Below are positions 1 to 5,384 of a stretch of DNA of 7,436 bases, in pieces; positions within the stretch are counted from its first letter, which is position 1, and each line of letters opens with the position of its first letter. Position numbers and translations under genes: made by a program. The stretch comes from DATDOY01 sp035293045 (GTDB lineage Bacteria > Actinomycetota > Acidimicrobiia > IMCC26256 > JACPCJ01): NCBI GenBank assembly GCA_035293045.1, contig DATDOY010000101.1, positions 1-7,436 of the forward strand. Reading direction: 5' to 3'. Under the pieces are notes generated by a model. That model searched no databases and was not told the DNA's origin. It saw nothing but the letters and a program-made list of their open reading frames with translations.

Positions 1-1
1 G

Positions 2-754
2 AGTGTCGAAGCCGTGCGCTCGCTGCTCTTTCGAACCCGGCGAATCCTGCGACGCCGCTATGAGCGCCTCGCTCGAGTTCGCGGGCTCAGTGTCCTCGCG
101 CCCGGGGTCGCCCATGGGTGGCGGTCGCGGGTCAGGTCTGCGCAGGCCAGATTCAGGGACCTCGTCGCTATCCCTCGGCTTGAGTTTCTCCCGGCGGGCG
201 TGCCGGCGGCGCTCTCTGGGGCCGCGCTCGGTGGAATGGCGATCGTTGGCGCGACGATCCCCTCCACGGGAGGCACCGCGCTCGATACCACGAGGACCGC
301 CTCTCCCCCGGATGTGATCGAGGTTGTGTCGAGATCGCCCATGGTCGATCCCTTGCCCGCGTCCTCGACCAACCGCTTGCCCTTAGCGCCGCGTCCAGCT
401 TCGGACGGGTTGGATGCGCACGCGGAAACGATTAACCAGCCACCGGGAGTCCCTCGGGCTCCGATCCCGCCAGCCAATGCATCGACGTCGGGCATCGAGG
501 GGGCCGTTGAGACCGACACGGTCGCGCCGATCGAGGGTGCGCCGGCCGGCGGGGGTGCCGCCGTCAAGAGTGACGACGACGGCGCTGGATTGAGGAGCGA
601 CCGTGAAGCCGGCGTCGACATCGACGGAGACGGCGAGGGCGACGTTAGCGGCGAAGGATCGGCAGGCGTTGACTGCCGAGCGGATCAGAAGCGCTTCGTC
701 GCCGGAATCGCGTGCTTGGTGCCGGAGACGTCGTCGGACATGCTCTCGCTCTAG
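2..754 (+). CDS. C-terminal part of a sigma-70 (ECF-like) factor with a membrane-anchored tail; 5' end outside the window
   Basis: The frame is open from the left edge, so the gene is partial, with 250 residues visible. A GTG at 14 lies inside a conserved helix and is probably not the start. The first residues (SVEAVRSLLFRTRRILRR) look like the recognition helix and tail of sigma region 4. They match the equivalent part of the 671-aa sigma protein at 3261 (SVRSVLLRARAKLRAQ). A basic stretch follows, then one hydrophobic segment at about visible residues 63-86 (from FLPAGVPAAL), a likely membrane helix. The remaining ~160 residues are Pro/Ala/Thr/Ser/Gly-rich and end in an Asp/Gly-rich repeat-like stretch and two cysteines (VDC...IAC) that could form a disulfide. 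By analogy, sigma domains would be cytoplasmic and the tail outside. The sigma assignment rests on a short segment plus the neighbouring look-alike. The TAG stop overlaps the stop of the opposing gene. Confidence 0.7.
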   Translation, partial: SVEAVRSLLFRTRRILRRRYERLARVRGLSVLAPGVAHGWRSRVRSAQARFRDLVAIPRLEFLPAGVPAALSGAALGGMAIVGATIPSTGGTALDTTRTASPPDVIEVVSRSPMVDPLPASSTNRLPLAPRPASDGLDAHAETINQPPGVPRAPIPPANASTSGIEGAVETDTVAPIEGAPAGGGAAVKSDDDGAGLRSDREAGVDIDGDGEGDVSGEGSAGVDCRADQKRFVAGIACLVPETSSDMLSL

Positions 755-1023
755 GCGATACAAACGAGGAACTCGTATTCCACGATGATCTGGCCCTGGT
801 CGCCCGCACCGAGGCCCTCTGGGCAGGGGAAGTCCGGGTCCTCCGGAGTGATCGGCGGGCACCACCCCGTGTCGTGATGGACGGTGGTAGTGACAATGCC
901 GTCGTCCACCGACGCGTGAACGCAAGCGTCTTGACCCTCCGCTGCCGGAGGGGAGCCGATGTACCCCGCCAGCGCGACGAGTGCGCCGGAACTGGCGAGG
1001 AGAACGGTACGGATGAGCTTCAT
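751..1023 (-). CDS. Small exported protein with four cysteines, function unknown
   Basis: This 90-aa protein starts with MKLIRT and a hydrophobic run to about residue 22, a typical Sec signal peptide or N-terminal anchor. The cleavage site is not clear; a cut near A27/A28 is possible. The mature part is short and acidic, with cysteines at 34, 55, 67 and 88, an even number that suits two disulfides outside the cell. I recognise no family. The ATG at 1023 is well supported by a strong purine-rich Shine-Dalgarno (GGAAGGGAGG on the minus strand) about 4 bases upstream. The gene is convergent with the partial sigma-like gene, and the stop codons share the CTAG at 751-754. The upstream side is a 208-bp divergent intergenic region containing a strong hairpin. 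Its position next to a membrane-anchored sigma factor suggests, without proof, that it could be a partner or target. Confidence 0.72.
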   Translation of the reverse strand: MKLIRTVLLASSGALVALAGYIGSPPAAEGQDACVHASVDDGIVTTTVHHDTGWCPPITPEDPDFPCPEGLGAGDQGQIIVEYEFLVCIA

Positions 1024-1115
1024 CGGGCCTCCCTTCCGTCAGCGGCCCTGCCGGGTCGCACCGCGGAGGGCCGTGCGCCCACCGCCACGCTCATACACGC
1101 ACGAACGGCGACCCG

Positions 1116-1158
1116 GTGGCGGGTGAAATTTGGCGGATTTCTCAAATTCACCCGCCAC
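1116..1158. promoter_or_regulatory. Strong inverted repeat / potential hairpin
   Basis: Arm 1116-1132 (GTGGCGGGTGAAATTTG) pairs with 1143-1158 (CAAATTCACCCGCCAC): 11 bp, one bulged A at 1127, then 5 bp, around a 10-base loop (1133-1142). Its place between two divergent starts argues against a terminator, and there is no T-tract. It could be a two-sided operator or a structured 5' leader element. The arms contain GGGTGA and TCACCC, the half-sites that recur elsewhere in the window. Confidence 0.6.
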
Positions 1159-1160
1159 TA

Positions 1161-1177
1161 TTGACGCACCGGTGCGT
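1161..1177 (+). promoter_or_regulatory. TTGACG -35-like hexamer overlapping a 14-bp perfect palindrome
   Basis: TTGACG (1161-1166) resembles a sigma-70 -35 box. ACGCACCGGTGCGT (1164-1177) is a perfect palindrome that would fall in the spacer of such a promoter, a classic place for a repressor or autoregulatory operator. No good -10 hexamer lies 16-18 bases downstream (1184-1189 reads GCGTCG), so the promoter call is weak. The palindrome itself is certain. It is 55 bp upstream of the response regulator start. Confidence 0.35.
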
Positions 1178-1231
1178 GTCTAGGCGTCGGTTCTGCTCGA
1201 TCACGGGTGAGAGGGGAGGTTCCGAAGACTG

Positions 1232-1984
1232 ATGAACCTTGTCGCCAGCATCACGCCCACCGCAGCCAAATCGAACGGACCGGGCAATGGCGCCCGCCGA
1301 CGCGTGCTTGTGGTCGAGAACGAGCCTGCCGTGAGCGCCGTCGTTTCCCGGGCGCTGGATCGTCAAGGGTTCGACGTGACGTCGTGCCGCACGCTCGGCG
1401 AGGCCCGGGCGGCCGTGGCCGATCACGCCGTTGATCTCGCCCTCGTCGATCTCACGTTGCCGGACGGCGACGGTCTCGACCTCATTGTCGAACTGAGTCC
1501 AATTTTCCCGGCGATCGCAGTGACGGGTCGGCTACTTTCCGATGGCGATCGCGTCGTCGCCCTTGACGCAGGAGCCGACGACTACATCGTCAAACCATTC
1601 TCCCCGGGCGAACTGGTCGCACGGGTGCGCGCAGTGCTGCGACGCGCGAGCCGCGCCGAATCGGAGCCGGATCGTCGGCCGCCGCGACTCGTCTACGGCG
1701 ATCTCGTGATCGACTTCGTTGGCCATGAAGTGCGCATACTCGGGATGCGGGTCCCGCTCGCCCGGATGGAGTTCGCCCTCCTCGTGGCCTTGGCCACCCG
1801 CCCGCGTCGGGCGTGCTCGCGGGGCGAATTGTTGCAGTGGGTCTGGGGTTTCCCGCCCAACACGGGGAGCGGCGCGACGGTCACCGAACACATCCGCCGT
1901 CTGCGGGCCAAGCTGGGTGACCCCGTCGACGATCCCGTCCACATCGTGACGATTTCCGGCTTCGGCTACCGGTTCGATCCCTAA
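1232..1984 (+). CDS. OmpR/PhoB-family response regulator
   Basis: This 250-aa protein has a receiver domain at about residues 22-139 and a winged-helix Trans_reg_C domain at about 153-250, the standard OmpR layout. Visible receiver residues are D73 in LVDLTLPDGDG (phosphoacceptor), T98 in AVTG and K121 in DDYIVKPFSPGEL. The acidic pocket reads VVENEP: E29 and N30 stand where most family members have two acids, so metal binding and phosphorylation may be altered. The C-terminal domain has the expected recognition-helix region (GATVTEHIRRLRAKLG) and the terminal wing (VTISGFGYRFDP). About 21 residues precede the receiver. ATG 1232 is the only sensible start because later in-frame candidates fall inside the receiver. 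No histidine kinase is adjacent. Its TAA overlaps the next ATG by one base, so it probably heads a three-gene operon. It should act in the cytoplasm as a transcription factor. Confidence 0.92.
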   Translation: MNLVASITPTAAKSNGPGNGARRRVLVVENEPAVSAVVSRALDRQGFDVTSCRTLGEARAAVADHAVDLALVDLTLPDGDGLDLIVELSPIFPAIAVTGRLLSDGDRVVALDAGADDYIVKPFSPGELVARVRAVLRRASRAESEPDRRPPRLVYGDLVIDFVGHEVRILGMRVPLARMEFALLVALATRPRRACSRGELLQWVWGFPPNTGSGATVTEHIRRLRAKLGDPVDDPVHIVTISGFGYRFDP

Positions 1985-2496
1985 TGAGCGCTCGAGCCAT
2001 CACCGCCGAGCGGTCGGCGCGTCGGCGAACGCTCGCTCCTCAGGATCGCCGCGACGGCCGTGTGCGCGTTGTTGTGGGCGACGGGTTCCCCCTACTCGTC
2101 GAGGGCCTCGTCACGATGCTTCCCCGATCCGCACGCGACCTCGAAGTCGTCGGGTTCTCCTGCTCCGGTGGCGAGTTGGAGCGTCTTGTGCGAGCGCAAC
2201 GCCCGACGGTTGCGGTCCTGGGTGACCGCCTTCCGTGTCTTGCCGACGTGCCCTTCCCAATGCTCGTCCAGCGCTGTGCACGTCACACCCGGACCGTCGT
2301 GCTCGGGAGCCACCTGATGGACCCCGCCAACTTTGACGTTGAAGACGAGGCGCCGTACTCGGAGCACGGCGTGGCGACCGTCGGGCCCGCAGGGGCGGTG
2401 GGCTACGTGAAGCGCGACGGTGAGCTCGGCGACCTGATCGCCGTGATCCGCCTCGCCGCCCGCGGGTACGCCACGTTTCCGTTTGCGTCGGAGTGA
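1984..2496 (+). CDS. Degenerate stand-alone receiver (NarL-type pseudo-receiver, no DNA-binding domain)
   Basis: This 170-aa protein resembles the receiver of NarL-type regulators. V29-P36 (VVVGDGFP) matches the usual VVDDHP strand, followed by an LVEGL helix, and A138-D145 (AVGYVKRD) matches the GASGYLLKD strand with K143 conserved. Key residues are missing: G32 replaces the first pocket acid, and G80 sits where the phosphoacceptor Asp belongs, with D81 one place off (VLGDRLP). S109 is at the Thr/Ser position. A roughly 15-residue insertion (about 113-130) lies between strands 4 and 5, and no LuxR-type helix-turn-helix follows. Conventional phosphorylation is therefore unlikely; it may be a protein-protein regulator or an eroded gene. 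The ATG sits in TAATG with no Shine-Dalgarno, pointing to translational coupling with the upstream regulator. The reading frame is clean, which argues against recent decay. Confidence 0.72.
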   Translation: MSARAITAERSARRRTLAPQDRRDGRVRVVVGDGFPLLVEGLVTMLPRSARDLEVVGFSCSGGELERLVRAQRPTVAVLGDRLPCLADVPFPMLVQRCARHTRTVVLGSHLMDPANFDVEDEAPYSEHGVATVGPAGAVGYVKRDGELGDLIAVIRLAARGYATFPFASE

Positions 2497-2497
2497 C

Positions 2498-3013
2498 ATG
2501 CGCGATCCGTTCGTCGATCACCGTGAGGCGATGCAGAGGATGTCGATCGCCTACGTCGCTGGTGCCCGAGAATTCGTCACCGGCTGGTGCCGAGATCACC
2601 TCTCCCGCGCCCCGCAGGCGGAGTTCGATCGAATCGTGGCTGCCGGCATCGGCGTCATCGACGAGGAGTTCACGCGCCGCGACGTGTGGGCGCACCTTCG
2701 GCGCCGCGACGATCTCGACGCCTGGCGCCTAGGCCGGTACTCGGTGCGGGGCAAGAGATCCGGGGTCCCGGACGAACTCGCCGATCCGATTCGTCTCGCT
2801 CTCGGTAGGGCCCACCCGTTGCTCATCGTCGTCGATCCGACCGCTGTCGTCGTCGCCGCACGGTGTTGGTCGATTGTGGCGTGGCGGGACCGCAGCAGGA
2901 TCGCCTTCAGCGGTCGGCTGCATTGGCCATCCGACCTTCGGGACGCCGCATCGGGCTATCGCTCTCACTTTGACACCGCCCTGGCGATCCTTGTCTCCCG
3001 ACGAGGGGATTGA
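2498..3013 (+). CDS. Unrecognised 171-aa cytoplasmic protein, third gene of the regulator operon
   Basis: I do not recognise a family. The protein has no signal peptide. The only strongly hydrophobic stretch (about residues 107-123, HPLLIVVDPTAVVVAARCW) looks more like buried beta strands than a membrane helix because it contains D and P. The N-terminal half is charged and probably helical (DEEFTRRDVWAHLRRRDDLDAWRLGR). ATG 2498 is preferred over the in-frame TTG at 2483 because it comes one base after the previous stop (TGA-C-ATG) and has GGAG at 2490-2493 with a 4-base spacing. Tight linkage to the degenerate receiver and the OmpR-type regulator suggests a role in the same signalling process, perhaps as partner of the phosphorylation-deficient receiver. 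An 18-bp palindrome begins 15 bp after its stop. It is probably a real gene; its function is unknown. Confidence 0.68.
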   Translation: MRDPFVDHREAMQRMSIAYVAGAREFVTGWCRDHLSRAPQAEFDRIVAAGIGVIDEEFTRRDVWAHLRRRDDLDAWRLGRYSVRGKRSGVPDELADPIRLALGRAHPLLIVVDPTAVVVAARCWSIVAWRDRSRIAFSGRLHWPSDLRDAASGYRSHFDTALAILVSRRGD

Positions 3014-3027
3014 GTCGTCGTTCGGCG

Positions 3028-3065
3028 CTCACCCGATCGGGTGAGTTCGACCTATGTAACTCACC
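3028..3065. promoter_or_regulatory. 18-bp perfect palindrome with an added third half-site
   Basis: CTCACCCGATCGGGTGAG (3028-3045) is its own reverse complement. The right half also pairs with AACTCACC at 3058-3065 (arm GGTGAGTT 3040-3047, 10-base spacer), giving three TCACC-type half-sites with centres 11 and 20 bp apart, close to one and two helical turns. It lies 15 bp after the stop of the 2498 gene. With its GATC centre it could fold as a 7-bp stem, but no T-tract follows, so an operator for a dimeric regulator fits at least as well as a terminator. Confidence 0.55.
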
Positions 3066-3114
3066 ACTCCCACGCACGGCCGCGCTGATTTCCGGCGACA
3101 GATTTGCGGAGTCC

Positions 3115-3143
3115 TTGACTTTTCTTGCGATTTGGTGTCGAGT
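3115..3143 (+). promoter_or_regulatory. Possible sigma-70-type promoter for the sigma/propeller gene
   Basis: TTGACT (3115-3120) matches the -35 consensus at five of six positions. Seventeen bases downstream, TCGAGT (3138-3143) matches TATAAT at only three. The spacing is right but the -10 is poor, so this is a weak call. Confidence 0.25.
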
Positions 3144-3260
3144 GAGCGCGCCTGTGCGACCACGCCCGGCGCGAGGGCGGACGCTGTGACTGACCCGATG
3201 CAGGGTTTGGAACAGCCGAGGTCGAAGCGGCGATGAGGGCGGGAAACCTGGGGGGAGCGC

Positions 3261-5276
3261 ATGGCCCTGCGGACGCCGATCGGTACCGACGACTCCGACG
3301 ACGATCGCGTCCGTTTCGAAGAGTTGTGGGCCGACCGCGAGATCTTGCACAACTACTGCCGACGGGTCGTCGGTGACTCCGCCCTCGTTGATGACATGGT
3401 GCAGGAGGCCTACGCCGAGGCGTTCGCGAAACTCGATCGCCTCGAACGCCGGGGATCGTTCCTTCCGTGGCTGGCCACCGTGGCCAAGCGCCGCAGTCTC
3501 AACGAGATGCGCCGCTATCGCTACGCCACCCCGGTCGCTGTCGTCCCGGAGCGCCCGGGCCCGCCCAACGACGACCCCGCCGACATCGCGACCCACCGTG
3601 ATCAGGTGCGTCGGGTTCGCGATGCGCTGACCGCCCTCACCCCGCGGGAGCGCCAACTCCTCATGAGCCACGTCAACGACCACAAGTCGGTGACCGAGTT
3701 GGCCTCCGACGAGGATTCCACGCCCGCCTCGGTGCGCTCGGTGCTTCTCCGGGCACGGGCCAAGTTGCGGGCGCAGATCGACGACGGCGCGGCGTGGGTG
3801 CTGGCTCCCCTGACCAAGCTCGGCGACTGGACCCGCCGTCGCCTCGGCACGCTGTCGGCGCGCGTCACCGACGCGACCCCGATCACCGAGGTCGCCTACC
3901 AACGCATGGGTGAGGTGGTTGCCGCGGCCGTTGTCGCCGCGACGTCGGTCGTCGGCGGGGGCGCTCCCGCGACCACGCTCGTCCTCGGACGGAGCGAGGT
4001 GCGCGAAGCCGCCATCACCTACCCCGACCCGGCCTACTGGGAATCCAACTCGGGCTCGCTGGCCGCCGCGTCGCCCATTGGTCGACTCCGGATCGCGCCC
4101 AGCGATTCAGCGGTGACGGCGAGTGATGGCGATCTCGGCGTGGCCTCGACACCCAGCGGATCCGACCACCCGTCGTCGCCGACCGGCACCTCGACGCCGA
4201 ATCCGATCGAGCCTCCGGTCACGCCGCCCGAGCCGCCCCCGCCCCCACCACCGCCGATCAACAGCGATCCGGTCGAGGATCCCGACGACGCCCATTTCAC
4301 CGACCTTGTCGCCACGCAACCCATTGCTTCCGACGCCGGGCAGCAGCAGGTGTTTGCCCTGGGCAAGAACGCCGGGAGTTGCGCGTCCGACTGCACCGTG
4401 CTCTTCCTCAGCCCAGACAGCGGCACGACGTGGCAGAAGCTGCCCGCGGTCGGCATCGGCGATGCGACGTCGCTGGTGTTGGCGCCCAGCTACCCAGCCG
4501 ACCGGCGGATCTACGCGATGGGTCATGGCGGACTACGCGTCTCCGCCGACGGCGGTGCCAGTTTCGTTGCCCTTCCGAGTGCGCCCCACAAGGGGCCGAT
4601 GGCCATCTCACCGCTTTTCTCACAAGGCGACGCGCGCATCCTGATCGGGTCGCAGCCGGCGTTCGTCTACGACGCCGCGCACGACACGGCGGCTCCGTTC
4701 ACCGCCGCTCCGATGACCGGGGCGACGAACTACTTCGCCTTCTCGCCGAACTATGCGACATCTCGATTGCTGTTCGCCGGCACGTCCGTCAACGGACCGT
4801 CACCGGCAAAGCGCGCCGTGATCCATCGGTGCATCGCCGATCAGTGCGATGCGGGGGTTGAGGTTCCGGGGCTGCGAGCGGCCCCGCTGGTCGCCGTCTC
4901 CTCAACCTTTGACGCCGATGGCATCGTGTTCGCGTGGAGGGAAAGCCAGTTCCGTCGATCTGACGACCAAGGCAATACGTTCTGGCCGGTGGAGATGCCA
5001 GCGGTCGGTAATATGAGCGACGTTGTCGACGACGTGCATGGCAACTTCTTTGGTGCGGCCGACCCGGCTGGCGAGACAACCGGGGGCGTCCTTCACTCGG
5101 AGGACGGCGGGAGATCGTGGGTGGCCAGGGGTCAGGGGACGGCCCTTGAGGACGGCGCTACGACGATTGTCACCTTGAACGGCGGCCGGATCCTGGCGTC
5201 GCCGTCATCGAGTGAGGCATCGGGCGTGCTTTGTTCTCGCGACCTCGGGGTCACCTGGGCGCGTCGCTGCGCATAA
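3261..5276 (+). CDS. Membrane-anchored ECF sigma factor with C-terminal Asp-box/beta-propeller-like sensor domain
   Basis: This 671-aa protein has several parts. Residues 20-87 are sigma region 2 (FEELWADREILHNYC, VDDMVQEAYAEAFAKLDRL, FLPWLATVAKRRSLNEMRR). Residues 117-173 are region 4 (ALTPRERQLL, SVRSVLLRARAKLR). A basic segment precedes a hydrophobic helix at about 216-240, and then a Ser/Thr/Pro linker with eight consecutive prolines (about 325-332). From 345 to the end are repeats with five Asp-box-like motifs: SPDSGTTW (384), SADGGASF (428), SDDQGNTF (567), SEDGGRSW (613) and SRDLGVTW (659). Strands such as YATSRLLFAGT alternate with them, as in BNR/sialidase-fold propellers. Six cysteines (374, 378, 524, 529, 658, 670) could form disulfides outside. 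ECF factors are usually about 200 aa. The start has GGGGGAG four bases upstream. The sigma part should be cytoplasmic and the propeller extracytoplasmic. No anti-sigma gene is adjacent, so release from the membrane or a direct conformational signal is inferred. Confidence 0.9.
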   Translation: MALRTPIGTDDSDDDRVRFEELWADREILHNYCRRVVGDSALVDDMVQEAYAEAFAKLDRLERRGSFLPWLATVAKRRSLNEMRRYRYATPVAVVPERPGPPNDDPADIATHRDQVRRVRDALTALTPRERQLLMSHVNDHKSVTELASDEDSTPASVRSVLLRARAKLRAQIDDGAAWVLAPLTKLGDWTRRRLGTLSARVTDATPITEVAYQRMGEVVAAAVVAATSVVGGGAPATTLVLGRSEVREAAITYPDPAYWESNSGSLAAASPIGRLRIAPSDSAVTASDGDLGVASTPSGSDHPSSPTGTSTPNPIEPPVTPPEPPPPPPPPINSDPVEDPDDAHFTDLVATQPIASDAGQQQVFALGKNAGSCASDCTVLFLSPDSGTTWQKLPAVGIGDATSLVLAPSYPADRRIYAMGHGGLRVSADGGASFVALPSAPHKGPMAISPLFSQGDARILIGSQPAFVYDAAHDTAAPFTAAPMTGATNYFAFSPNYATSRLLFAGTSVNGPSPAKRAVIHRCIADQCDAGVEVPGLRAAPLVAVSSTFDADGIVFAWRESQFRRSDDQGNTFWPVEMPAVGNMSDVVDDVHGNFFGAADPAGETTGGVLHSEDGGRSWVARGQGTALEDGATTIVTLNGGRILASPSSSEASGVLCSRDLGVTWARRCA

Positions 5277-5304
5277 ACGCCCTTCTCAAGCCCTCGGCAC
5301 TCGC

Positions 5305-5320
5305 TCACCCATTCGGGTGA
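5305..5320. promoter_or_regulatory. TCACCC-N4-GGGTGA inverted repeat
   Basis: TCACCC (5305-5310) and GGGTGA (5315-5320) flank ATTC. This has the same arms and spacer length as the 18-bp palindrome at 3028, differing mainly in the four central bases. It is 28 bp after the sigma/propeller stop and 64 bp before the likely start of the exported-protein gene. There is no T-tract after the stem. An operator or a short non-canonical terminator are both possible; the near-copy at 3028 favours a protein-binding site. Confidence 0.5.
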
Positions 5321-5384
5321 TCCTGGCGGTGCGCGCGCTTCCTAAGTTCGCCCCTTACCCATGCCGATGGTTCGGGAGATGAGG

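Larger units (their letters stand above)
1024..1231. other. Divergent intergenic region with hairpin, palindrome and candidate promoter
   Basis: No gene is visible in these 208 bp between the starts of the minus-strand exported-protein gene and the plus-strand OmpR-type regulator. The region therefore must contain both 5' control regions. It holds a 16-bp-paired hairpin (1116-1158), a TTGACG hexamer (1161-1166) overlapping a 14-bp perfect palindrome (1164-1177), a GGGTGAG half-site (1205-1211), and a purine-rich GAGGGGAGG (1211-1219) that probably serves as the ribosome binding site for 1232, although its 12-base spacing is long. I could not identify a convincing -10 box on either strand. Confidence 0.6.
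3014..3260. other. 247-bp intergenic region upstream of the sigma/propeller gene
   Basis: No gene is supported here; minus-strand frames that cross it run antisense to the sigma gene and look like shadows. It holds an 18-bp perfect palindrome (3028-3045) with a third half-site (3058-3065), a possible promoter (TTGACT at 3115), and the ribosome binding site GGGGGAG (3251-3256), spaced 4 bases from the ATG at 3261. The leader from the candidate promoter to the start would be about 110 bases. Confidence 0.6.

Noticed and set aside
383..925. Minus-strand frame of 180 aa across the sigma-like tail and the exported-protein gene
   Set aside because: It overlaps two better supported genes, is Arg-rich, and has no recognisable motif or ribosome binding site.
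2483..2497. TTG start for the 171-aa gene
   Set aside because: The ATG at 2498 has a better-placed GGAG and follows the upstream stop by one base; the TTG adds only five residues.
3028..3045. Rho-independent terminator after the three-gene operon
   Set aside because: The stem is possible, but no T-tract follows, and a near-copy plus extra half-sites elsewhere fit a protein-binding site better. Not fully excluded.
2907..3902. 331-aa minus-strand open frame
   Set aside because: It lies antisense to the strongly supported sigma regions 2 and 4, covers the intergenic palindromes and shows no recognisable domain; in GC-rich DNA such long antisense frames are common.
5361..5384. Longest start (ATG 5361) for the exported protein
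   Set aside because: No ribosome binding site precedes it; GGGAG at 5374-5378 fits the GTG at 5385. A leaderless transcript from a TAAGTT near 5343 could rescue it, but the evidence is thin.
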